A DNA stretch of 5,720 bases from Gemmatimonas sp. UBA2094 (GTDB lineage: Bacteria; Gemmatimonadota; Gemmatimonadetes; Gemmatimonadales; Gemmatimonadaceae): the NCBI GenBank assembly GCA_002331565.1, contig DCZC01000082.1, forward strand, positions 512 to 6,231, in the 5' to 3' direction. Below, one piece after another: positions 1 through 5,720 of the stretch; position 1 is the first letter of the stretch; the number at the start of each line of letters is the position of its first letter. The position numbers were made by a program, and so were the translations under genes. The notes below the pieces were generated by a model. The model was given only the letters and a program-made list of their open reading frames with translations. It had not been told where the DNA came from and made no database searches.

Positions 1-2123
1 GTGCCGGCGAAGAGCAACCCCTTGCGCTTGACGTCGCTGCGGATCGCGCGCGTGTACGCCCCCATCGGGATGCCCGCGTCGATCCGCGTCCACGTGACGC
101 CGTAATCGGTGGTCTTGAGCAGATACGGCGCGAAGTCGTCCTGCTGGTACCGGTTTGCCGCCACGTACGCGGTGCCCGCCTCGAACGGCGAGGCTTCGAT
201 GATCGACACGCGCGTGAAGGCGCCGAACGCCTTCGGCGACACGTTTGTCCACGTGGCGCCGTTGTCACGCGAGACGTGAATGAGGCCGTCGTCGCTCCCC
301 GTCCACAGCACCCCCTTCGTCACCGGCGACTCGGCGAACGCGAAGATCGTGGCGTACCACTCCGTCCCCGTCATGTCGCCCGTCACCGGGCCGCCGCTGC
401 GCCCCATGGTGGCCGGGTCATGCCGGGTGAGATCGCCGGAGATCTTGTCCCAGCTCTTGCCCTGGTTGCGCGAACGCCAGAGATACTGCGAGGCCGTGTA
501 GAGCACATCGGGATCGTGCTGCGAGAAGTGGATGGGAAAGGTCCACTGGAAGCGCTGCGGCACATCAGCCGCCGCGATGCCGTCGTAATTGCCGAGCCAC
601 ACCGATACATCGGTGCGCATGTTCGTGCGCGCGTCGTGGCGCGACAGTTGCCCCATATAACACCCGCCGAAGGTCACGTTCGGATCGCGCGGGTCCACGG
701 CGATGTACGCGTTCTCGCACCCCGCCACCGGATACCAATCGCGCTCCGTGAGACTGCCGCGATCGGAGCGATGCGCGACGTTCACCGTGCTGTTGTCCTG
801 CTGCGCGCCGAGGATGCGGTAGGGCTGTGACTCGTCGGTGGTCACGTGATAGAACTGCGACGTGGGCTGATTGCCCTGCGTGCTCCAGGTGCGGCCGCCG
901 TCGAGTGAGATCGTAGCGCCGCCGTCGTTGCCGTTGATGAGACGGTGCGGATCCTTCGGGTCGACCCACATGATGTGCGTGTCGCCGTGGGGCACGCGCA
1001 CCGTACTGAACGTGCGGCCGCCGTCGATGCTGCGGCTCACCTGCAGGTTCATCACGTACACGGTGTTTTCGTTCACCGGGTCGGCCGTGATGCTCATGTA
1101 GTAGAACGGGCGCACGACGAACTTCTGGTCGGCATTGGTGCGCGTCCATGTTTCGCCGCCGTTATCGCTGCGGAATACGCCGCCCAGGGAGTCCTGCGCC
1201 TCGATGTTGGCGTACACGCGCCGCGGGTTGGCCGGCGAGACCGACACGCCGATCTTGCCGATCAGCCCCTTCGGCATGCCCGGGTTGAAGGTGAGTTCCG
1301 TCCATGTATCACCGCCGTCGGTGCTCTTCCAAAGGCCGCTGCGTCCGGCGCCCGCGTCCATGCCCCACGGGGTGCGCTGGAACTTCCACATGCTGGCGTA
1401 GAGAATGCGCGGATTGGTCATGTCGATCGAGAGATCGGCCGCGCCGGTACTGTCGTTGAGATACAGCACCTTCTTCCACGTCACGCCGCCGTCGGTGGTG
1501 CGGAACACCCCGCGGTCGGGGCTCGGCCCGAAGGCATGCCCCAGCGCCGTCACGTAGGCCACTTCGGGATTCGACGGATGTACGCGCAGACTGGTGATGT
1601 GCTGCGTGTTGGCGAGGCCGCGCGGCACCCACGTTTCGCCGCCGTCGGTGCTGCGGTACACGCCGGTGCCGTAGGTGATGTCTTCGCGCGGCTTGCCCTC
1701 ACCGCTGCCCACCCAAATCACATTCGGATCGCTCGGCGCCACCGCAATGGCGCCCACGCTCGACAGGTCGGTCTTGCCGTCGGTGATGTTCTCCCACGTC
1801 TGGCCGGCGTTGGTGGTCTTCCATACCCCGCCATTCACGGCGCCGAAGTAGAACACCAGCGGCCTCGTGGGATCCCCGGTGACAGCGGTGGAGCGACCGC
1901 CACGGAAGGGCCCCACGAGGCGCCACTTGAGCGACTTGAAGGCGCGGTTGGTCTTGGTGCCGTCGCTGTACAGCGTGGCATCGTAGGCGGGGCGCTCGGC
2001 GGTACGAGGCTGCCGGGGGGCCGGCTGGGCCGCCAGCGTCGCGGTGCCGGTCAGCGACCAGAGCGCCGCCGTCGTAAACAGGGTGACGCGAGCGCCACGC
2101 GGAAGAGTACGGTTCGAGGACAT
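1..2123 (-). CDS. Secreted BNR/Asp-box (sortilin/VPS10-like) beta-propeller protein, C-terminus beyond window
   Basis: The frame is open for 707 codons from the ATG at 2121-2123 to the left edge, so the 3' end is missing. Residues 1-32 look like a signal peptide: Arg at 5, 9 and 12, a hydrophobic stretch, then LAA before Q33. Ten Asp boxes (S/T-x-D/N-x-G-x-T/S-W/F) start near residues 103, 158, 209, 267, 319, 365, 406, 551, 618 and 671. Examples are STDGGETW and TTDGGVTW. Asp boxes mark turns in BNR and sortilin-type propeller blades. Related bacterial proteins, often labelled glycosyl hydrolase or VPS10-domain, usually have about 1000 residues, so roughly a third may be missing. No catalytic residues can be assigned, and an enzymatic role is unproven. 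The only cysteines are C469 and C488. The Shine-Dalgarno sequence is weak. The start rests on the signal peptide and on an in-frame TGA at 2194-2196 with no ATG between it and the chosen start. Confidence 0.93.
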   Translation of the reverse strand, partial: MSSNRTLPRGARVTLFTTAALWSLTGTATLAAQPAPRQPRTAERPAYDATLYSDGTKTNRAFKSLKWRLVGPFRGGRSTAVTGDPTRPLVFYFGAVNGGVWKTTNAGQTWENITDGKTDLSSVGAIAVAPSDPNVIWVGSGEGKPREDITYGTGVYRSTDGGETWVPRGLANTQHITSLRVHPSNPEVAYVTALGHAFGPSPDRGVFRTTDGGVTWKKVLYLNDSTGAADLSIDMTNPRILYASMWKFQRTPWGMDAGAGRSGLWKSTDGGDTWTELTFNPGMPKGLIGKIGVSVSPANPRRVYANIEAQDSLGGVFRSDNGGETWTRTNADQKFVVRPFYYMSITADPVNENTVYVMNLQVSRSIDGGRTFSTVRVPHGDTHIMWVDPKDPHRLINGNDGGATISLDGGRTWSTQGNQPTSQFYHVTTDESQPYRILGAQQDNSTVNVAHRSDRGSLTERDWYPVAGCENAYIAVDPRDPNVTFGGCYMGQLSRHDARTNMRTDVSVWLGNYDGIAAADVPQRFQWTFPIHFSQHDPDVLYTASQYLWRSRNQGKSWDKISGDLTRHDPATMGRSGGPVTGDMTGTEWYATIFAFAESPVTKGVLWTGSDDGLIHVSRDNGATWTNVSPKAFGAFTRVSIIEASPFEAGTAYVAANRYQQDDFAPYLLKTTDYGVTWTRIDAGIPMGAYTRAIRSDVKRKGLLFAG

Positions 2124-2201
2124 CCGGAGACGTTGCTCGAACGATGCATGCGGTGCAAGATGGGCTCGCGTCTCAATTCCCTCTTGACGGAGTCATTCAC
2201 G
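2124..2201. promoter_or_regulatory. Divergent intergenic gap, presumed shared promoter region
   Basis: These 78 bases separate the start codons of the propeller gene (minus) and the S9 peptidase gene (plus), so both promoters must lie here or inside the opposite coding sequence. On the minus strand TTGAGA (plus positions 2171-2176) resembles a -35 box, but no good -10 follows at 16-18 bases. On the plus strand TTGCTC (2133-2138) and CAAGAT (2156-2161) are 17 bases apart, but each matches consensus at only three of six positions. Neither pair is convincing. The placement is inferred from gene layout. Confidence 0.4.
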
Positions 2202-4538
2202 ATGCTGGCCCTCCCGTCCCCCGTACGTCGATCGACGCACACCCTGCTGCCGGCGGCCTTGACGCTGCTGGTCATGCCGTTCCCGTCTGCCTTCGCGCAG
2301 GCGGCGGCCGCCCAGCCGCCGGCGGCCGGCAAACGCCCCATGACCTTCCTCGACATGCAGTATCAGCGCAGCGCGGGGTCGCCCTCGGTCTCTCCCGACG
2401 GGCGTCATGTGCTGTACACGGTCACCACGCCCGACTGGAAAGAAGCGACGACCCAGTCGGACGTTCATGTCGTGGCCACCGATCGCGGGGTGAGCTCGTC
2501 GAAGCAGCTCACGTTCACCACGACCAAGAACGAATCGAGTCCGCGCTGGGCGCCGAAGGGCGGCTGGTTTGTGTTCTCGTCGAACCGCGAGGCGCCCGCC
2601 GCCAGCGCCGGCCAGCAGCAGCTGTTCATGATGCGCGCCGACGGCGGCGAAGCGCGCCGCATCACCAACGCGGCCCAGGGCGTGTCCACCTACGCGTTCA
2701 CGCGTGACGGCCAGTGGCTCGTGTACCGCAGCGGCAAGGCCACCGAGGAGCAGCTCTACGCAATCGCCGTGAGTCGCCTCGAGGGCGGTACGCCGCTCGA
2801 TTCCCTCGCCCCCGCGCAGCTCACCAAGCATCGCACCGGCGTCGGCGACTGGCGCGTGGCCCCCGACTCCAAGCGCATCTACTTCACGTCGGCCGACACG
2901 GTGGACACCGACGAGAAGCTCCGGCGCGACAAGAAGTTCACGGTGAACGTGCGCAACGCCGAGGAGCCCACGGCGAGCTTGTGGGCGCTCGATCTCGCAT
3001 CGCCACAGTATGCCACCACGCGTCTCACGCGTGACACCAGCATGGCGGTGACGGGCTTCACCATCTCGCCCGACGGACGATACCTGGGCTTCAACGCGGT
3101 GCCCAACAACCGCTACAAGCGCAACATCACCGAGGAAGGGATCTACGCCGACGTCTTCCTGCTGGACACGCAGGGCAACGGCATCGAGCGGCTCACGCAG
3201 AACGAGGAAATCGCCGAGAGCGCGCTCAGCTTCTCCCCCGATTCGCGGACGATTGCCTTCTCGGCGTCCGACGACATGACGAAGTACACCATGAAGAACC
3301 GCCGCGTGTACGTGCGGGAGGTGGCGGCCAAGGGTGGTGCCTTTCGGAAGATCGGTGATCTCGATGGCGACAACTCGGTCGACTTCTGGTCCGCCGACGG
3401 CAAGACCATCTACTTCAACGAGGGCTTCAAGGCCACCCAGCAGCTCTTCGCCCTCGACGTGGCCACCGGCAAGGTGAAGCCCGTGACGAGCGTGCAGGGC
3501 GTGCTGACCGTGCAGCAGGATATCGATACGAAGCGGCTGCTGATCAACTACACCGATCCCGTCACGCCGCCCGCACTCTTCACGGTGGCCTCGCTGCTCG
3601 ACCTGCCCAGGAAGGCGACGTGGGTGCCGCTCACCGATGTGAATCCGTGGGTCCGCGAATCGATCGCGCTGGGCGAGGAGACGGAGGTCACGTGGACCAG
3701 CAAGGACGGCAAGCCGGTGGGCGGCGTGCTCATCAAGCCGGTGGGCTACGAGCCCGGCAAGAAGTATCCGCTGCTCGTGGCCATCCACGGCGGTCCGGCG
3801 TCCGCCGACCAGCTGAGCTTCAACGGCGGCTACGGCGCGCAGGTGTACGCGGGGCAGGGGTGGGCGGTGCTCATGCCCAACTACCGCGGCAGCACCAACT
3901 ACGGTGAAGCACACAAGAACGGCATCGTGGGCAACTACTTCGACCCGGGCTATCAGGACATCATGACCGGCGTCGATCATCTGATCGCCAGCGGGCTCGT
4001 GGACAGCACGAAGATGGGCGCGCTGGGGTGGAGCGCCGGCGGCCACTGGAGCAACTGGATTCTCACGCACACCACCCGCTTCAAGGGGATTTCGAGCGGT
4101 GCCGGCACGAGCAACTGGATCTCCATGTATGCCCAGTCCGATGTGCAGCGGAATCGCCAGCATTACCTCGGCGACAAGCTCCCGTACGACGACTTCGACG
4201 CGTACTGGCGCCAGTCCCCCATCCAGTTCATCCGCAATGCCAAGACGCCCACGATGATCCACGTGGTGGAGGGCGATCCGCGGGTCCCCAGCCCGCAGAG
4301 CGTGGAACTGCACATGGGCCTCAAGCGCGTGGGCGTACCCACCGAGCTGTTCATGTACCCCGGCTTCTCGCACGGCATTCCCGATGCGCGCAACCGTCTC
4401 GTGAAGAGCATGAGCGAGATGGCGTGGATGGACTACTACGTGCTGGGGAAGGGCAGCAAGTTCTCGTGGCGGCAGGTGCTGGAGACGCTGGAAGACCCCA
4501 AGGCCGAGAAGAAGGTCGACGTGAAGGGGGACTACTGA
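2202..4538 (+). CDS. Secreted S9-family (prolyl oligopeptidase-type) serine peptidase
   Basis: This is a complete 778-residue protein. The first 32 residues form a signal peptide: Arg 9 and 10, a hydrophobic core and an AFA site before Q33. Residues ~55-480 are a beta-propeller with seven PD40-like motifs near 60-72, 112-125, 162-175, 215-228, 284-297, ~344-356 and ~392-404, such as SPDGR followed by hydrophobic residues. Residues ~500-765 are the alpha/beta-hydrolase domain, with HGGP at 529-532, NYRG at 560-563 (Tyr561, likely oxyanion hole), nucleophile motif GWSAGG (Ser611), GDPRVP (Asp692) and FSHG (His724). The triad is intact, so the enzyme should cleave peptides by serine hydrolysis, probably outside the cytoplasmic membrane. 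In this family the propeller limits access to short peptides. Dipeptidyl-peptidase and acylaminoacyl-peptidase activity cannot be told apart here; Glu254-Glu255 recalls the DPP IV Glu pair, but the alignment is uncertain. ATG 2202 is chosen for the signal peptide and for GACGGAG nine bases upstream. The protein has no cysteine. The stop codon lies in a small palindrome. Confidence 0.96.
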   Translation: MLALPSPVRRSTHTLLPAALTLLVMPFPSAFAQAAAAQPPAAGKRPMTFLDMQYQRSAGSPSVSPDGRHVLYTVTTPDWKEATTQSDVHVVATDRGVSSSKQLTFTTTKNESSPRWAPKGGWFVFSSNREAPAASAGQQQLFMMRADGGEARRITNAAQGVSTYAFTRDGQWLVYRSGKATEEQLYAIAVSRLEGGTPLDSLAPAQLTKHRTGVGDWRVAPDSKRIYFTSADTVDTDEKLRRDKKFTVNVRNAEEPTASLWALDLASPQYATTRLTRDTSMAVTGFTISPDGRYLGFNAVPNNRYKRNITEEGIYADVFLLDTQGNGIERLTQNEEIAESALSFSPDSRTIAFSASDDMTKYTMKNRRVYVREVAAKGGAFRKIGDLDGDNSVDFWSADGKTIYFNEGFKATQQLFALDVATGKVKPVTSVQGVLTVQQDIDTKRLLINYTDPVTPPALFTVASLLDLPRKATWVPLTDVNPWVRESIALGEETEVTWTSKDGKPVGGVLIKPVGYEPGKKYPLLVAIHGGPASADQLSFNGGYGAQVYAGQGWAVLMPNYRGSTNYGEAHKNGIVGNYFDPGYQDIMTGVDHLIASGLVDSTKMGALGWSAGGHWSNWILTHTTRFKGISSGAGTSNWISMYAQSDVQRNRQHYLGDKLPYDDFDAYWRQSPIQFIRNAKTPTMIHVVEGDPRVPSPQSVELHMGLKRVGVPTELFMYPGFSHGIPDARNRLVKSMSEMAWMDYYVLGKGSKFSWRQVLETLEDPKAEKKVDVKGDY

Positions 4539-4552
4539 GGTCCGAGACCTCA
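4536..4552 (+). repeat. 17-base perfect palindrome containing the peptidase stop codon
   Basis: TGAGGTC, a three-base CGA loop, then GACCTCA form a seven-base-pair perfect inverted repeat whose first three bases are the TGA stop of the S9 peptidase. No T-run follows, so it is not a standard intrinsic terminator by itself. It may be the outer edge of the structured block that continues to about 4757, or an mRNA 3' end-stabilising hairpin. Confidence 0.6.
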
Positions 4553-4570
4553 GGGGCAGCCTGAGAACGC

Positions 4571-4713
4571 AGAAGCTGAGCCGTGGAACTGAGCCCGGAT
4601 AGCGGTGAGGCGGAGGGTTCCAGCAGCGAGAGTTGAGGATGACACCCTCGATTCTCACCGCTAGAACCCTCCGCCTCACTGCTCTCCGGGCTCGACTCTC
4701 CGCCTCAGCTTTT
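4571..4713. repeat. Long imperfect inverted repeat (50-base arms, 43-base structured loop) between convergent genes
   Basis: Arm 4571-4620 pairs in register with arm 4664-4713. By hand I count 41 Watson-Crick pairs, 4 G-U pairs and 5 mismatches, with no gaps. The inner 30 positions (4591-4620 with 4664-4693) have one mismatch and one G-U. The loop holds another stem, 4628-4638 with 4646-4656, around ATGACAC. It is fully paired only when two G-U pairs are allowed in plus-strand RNA. The element sits between convergent genes, so it could stop transcription from both sides or protect mRNA 3' ends. It could also be a copy of a dispersed intergenic repeat. TTTT at 4710-4713 lies inside the arm, so it is not a classical terminator. 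No coding frame here looks genuine. Confidence 0.75.
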
Positions 4714-4738
4714 CGGCGCTCCGGCTAGGCGCTCGGGC

Positions 4739-4757
4739 CTCAGGTCTCAGGTCTGAG
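4739..4757. repeat. Tandem CTCAGGT repeat followed by CTGAG
   Basis: CTCAGGT occurs twice head to tail (4739-4745 and 4746-4752) and is followed at once by CTGAG (4753-4757). The same five-base unit, or its complement CTCAG, recurs at 4549, 4561, 4576, 4589 and 4704, so the whole gap is built from it. This marks the right border of the structured block, seven bases before the stop end of the next gene. Confidence 0.55.
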
Positions 4758-4763
4758 CGGCCG

Positions 4764-5168
4764 TCACCCCGCCATTGGCCGCGGGAACGGGCTCGGCGCC
4801 GCCAGCGCTTCCTGCGCCGCTGCCAGGACCGTGGCCGGTAGCGGGCCCGCACCTGCACGACGCGCTGCCTCCACGACCATCGACAGCGCCCGAGCCTGGG
4901 CGGCGTAGGCCGCGATGAGCGCACCGCCGGCCCCTGGGGTGCTCATGATGTCGTGGGCGAGCAGATCCAGATGCTGCACCAATGCCGTACTCGAGGCCGG
5001 CCCGCCCGCCGCATCGGGACGATCGGTGCGGTGACCGAGGGGCGCCTCTTTCGCGCCAGCGCTCAGCCCCGGGAACTGGGACGGCGCGAGCGCCTCCTGA
5101 ATACGCCCATTGGTGGCGGCCAGAGCGGCCAGACGACGGCGTGCCACCTGCGATGACTCAAATCCCAC
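4764..5168 (-). CDS. Small helical protein of unknown function (134 residues, GTG start)
   Basis: I do not recognise this protein. From a GTG at 5166-5168 it has 134 residues, starting (M)GFESSQVARRR and ending at a TGA at 4764-4766. Residues ~4-28 should form an amphipathic helix. Residues 29-60 are a Pro/Gly-rich linker. Residues ~60-75, ~82-105 and ~110-124 look like Ala- and Leu-rich helices. There is no signal peptide, membrane segment, cysteine or visible catalytic motif, so it is probably cytoplasmic. The start is supported by GAGGA seven bases upstream of GTG. The same frame stays open to an ATG at 5672, but the added residues are low-complexity His/Gln/Pro/Arg sequence that overlaps the opposite gene, so they are excluded. 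It faces the S9 peptidase gene tail to tail and diverges from the gene at 5464. A small chaperone or regulator is possible but unsupported. Confidence 0.7.
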   Translation of the reverse strand: MGFESSQVARRRLAALAATNGRIQEALAPSQFPGLSAGAKEAPLGHRTDRPDAAGGPASSTALVQHLDLLAHDIMSTPGAGGALIAAYAAQARALSMVVEAARRAGAGPLPATVLAAAQEALAAPSPFPRPMAG

Positions 5169-5175
5169 GCGACTT

Positions 5176-5180
5176 TCCTC
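5176..5180 (-). promoter_or_regulatory. Ribosome binding site deciding the GTG start
   Basis: On the minus strand GAGGA lies seven bases before the GTG at 5166-5168. No comparable site was seen elsewhere in the frame, and this site is why the 134-residue form was preferred over the 302-codon open frame. Confidence 0.65.
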
Positions 5181-5230
5181 GGAAGGTAGCGTCTGAAGGG
5201 GCTGAAGCGGACAGAATCGCGACAGTCCTC

Positions 5231-5259
5231 TTGACAGACGCCGAGCTGGTACGTAAATG
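5231..5259 (+). promoter_or_regulatory. Candidate sigma-70-type promoter upstream of the gene at 5464
   Basis: TTGACA at 5231-5236 is a perfect -35 hexamer. TAAATG (5254-5259) lies 17 bases downstream, but as a -10 it matches only three of six positions. The expected transcription start is near 5265, giving an untranslated leader of about 200 bases before the ATG at 5464. The rest of the 5169-5463 gap holds repeated GACAG motifs (5210, 5221, 5233, 5261, 5288) and a low-complexity CTGGTG-rich stretch at ~5300-5350. A short hydrophobic open frame at 5265-5495 in this gap was not accepted as a gene. No convincing promoter for the minus-strand gene was found. Confidence 0.45.
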
Positions 5260-5454
5260 CGACAGTGATGGCGATGCGCAGCCTGCGGACAGGCCGCAAG
5301 CTGCTGGTGTTGCTGGTCTTCGGTTGTTGCCGGTGGCTGGTGCTGGTGGCGCTGCTTCGCAGGCAGCCCGGGCGATCCGTTATGGTCGTGAGGGCGGGCC
5401 TGATCGTGCTCGTGATCGCTTTCCTGCAGGACCCCGTTCGAGCTCTCCCCTTTC

Positions 5455-5459
5455 GGAGG
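5455..5459 (+). promoter_or_regulatory. Ribosome binding site for the gene at 5464
   Basis: GGAGG ends four bases before the ATG at 5464. The spacing is a little short but the match is strong. An in-frame TGA at 5413-5415, with no ATG or GTG codon after it, makes 5464 the first usable start in this frame. Confidence 0.65.
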
Positions 5460-5463
5460 CTGG

Positions 5464-5720
5464 ATGCCCGTCCTCTCCCCGGCTACAGATCGTGACCTCG
5501 CCGCGCGCGCCCTGGCTGAATTGGCCCGGACAACGCTCGACGAGCATTGGGCCGTCGCCGCCATTCCATCGGAACGCCGAGCGCTCCTGCTGGAGCGCGC
5601 CGATGCGGCGGCGCTTCGGGTCGGCGACGGTCTCGGTGAGCCGATCGCCGACGGGCTGGCCCTGCTTGGCACCGCGTACGAACTCGCCGCGCTGGGCCAG
5701 CTGGACGCGGCGCTGCAGCC
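5464..5720 (+). CDS. Unrecognised helical protein, N-terminal 85 residues only
   Basis: The frame is open from ATG 5464 to the right edge, 85 codons plus two bases, with a good GGAGG upstream. The protein starts MPVLSPATDRDLAARALAEL and has no signal peptide or membrane segment, so it is probably cytoplasmic. Residues ~8-33 and ~36-53 look like amphipathic helices rich in Ala, Leu, Arg and Glu. Residues ~62-85, including GTAYELAALGQLDAAL, resemble a tetratricopeptide-like helix pair. However, the Tyr-to-Gly spacing is two residues longer than the TPR consensus, so this is only a hint. The missing C-terminal part could hold the defining domain. Codon use is strongly GC3-biased like the large genes in the window, which supports it over the antisense frame. 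It diverges from the small gene ending at 4764 across a 295-base gap with a candidate promoter. Confidence 0.75.
   Translation, partial: MPVLSPATDRDLAARALAELARTTLDEHWAVAAIPSERRALLLERADAAALRVGDGLGEPIADGLALLGTAYELAALGQLDAALQ

Noticed and set aside
276..830. Plus-strand open frames of 184 codons and shorter within the propeller gene
   Set aside because: They lie opposite a continuous, motif-rich coding frame and their products are Arg/His-rich without recognisable structure.
2184..2189. TTGACG as a -35 box for the peptidase gene
   Set aside because: A -10 box 17 bases downstream would fall inside the coding sequence, in GC-rich sequence unlike TATAAT. These bases more likely overlap the ribosome binding site.
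945..2201. A 419-codon upstream extension of the S9 peptidase frame, antisense to the propeller gene
   Set aside because: The translation is His/Arg/Ala-rich low-complexity sequence, while the minus strand encodes a coherent Asp-box protein over the same bases. The signal peptide and ribosome binding site place the peptidase start at 2202.
2148..2201. Alternative ATG starts at 2148 and 2160 for the S9 peptidase
   Set aside because: They would add a polar stretch before the signal peptide and have no ribosome binding site, unlike ATG 2202.
2193..4679. An 828-codon minus-strand open frame across the peptidase gene
   Set aside because: It is antisense to a peptidase with an intact catalytic triad. 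Its product is His/Arg/Gly-rich with no domain pattern, which fits stop-poor antisense frames in GC-rich coding DNA.
5169..5672. N-terminal extension of the small minus-strand gene up to an ATG at 5672
   Set aside because: The added 168 codons are low-complexity, overlap the start of the plus-strand gene at 5464 and lack a good ribosome binding site. The GTG at 5166-5168 has one.

Overview
The window has high GC throughout and strongly GC3-biased codons. It carries two large secreted proteins of types common in Gemmatimonadota: a BNR/Asp-box (sortilin/VPS10-like) beta-propeller protein and an S9-family serine peptidase. The family assignments rest on motifs read directly from the translations. 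The phylum is an inference from protein style and base composition, not a marker-gene result.

Layout. (1) Positions 1-2123, minus strand: one uninterrupted reading frame of 707 codons that runs off the left edge. It is a signal-peptide-bearing protein with ten Asp boxes. (2) Positions 2124-2201: a 78-base gap between divergent genes. (3) Positions 2202-4538, plus strand: a complete 778-residue S9 peptidase with a signal peptide, seven PD40-like propeller motifs and a full Ser-Asp-His triad. (4) Positions 4539-4763: no gene. This stretch lies between convergent genes and is filled by nested inverted repeats, including a pair of 50-base arms around a 43-base loop that has its own stem. (5) Positions 4764-5168, minus strand: a small helical protein of unknown function, 134 residues, with a GTG start and a good ribosome binding site. 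(6) Positions 5169-5463: a divergent intergenic region with a perfect TTGACA box, recurring GACAG motifs and a low-complexity stretch. (7) Positions 5464-5720, plus strand: the first 85 codons of an unrecognised helical protein, cut by the right edge.

How the genes may relate. The propeller protein and the peptidase are divergent, closely spaced and both predicted to be exported. Co-regulation from the shared gap is plausible, for example in handling extracellular protein or peptides, but nothing in the sequence proves it. The two small genes on the right form a second divergent pair, and neither can be named. The least explained part is the structured non-coding block at about 4536-4757, which looks like a terminator or a dispersed intergenic repeat and has two mutually exclusive pairings. 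No mobile-element gene, tRNA, rRNA or CRISPR array was seen.
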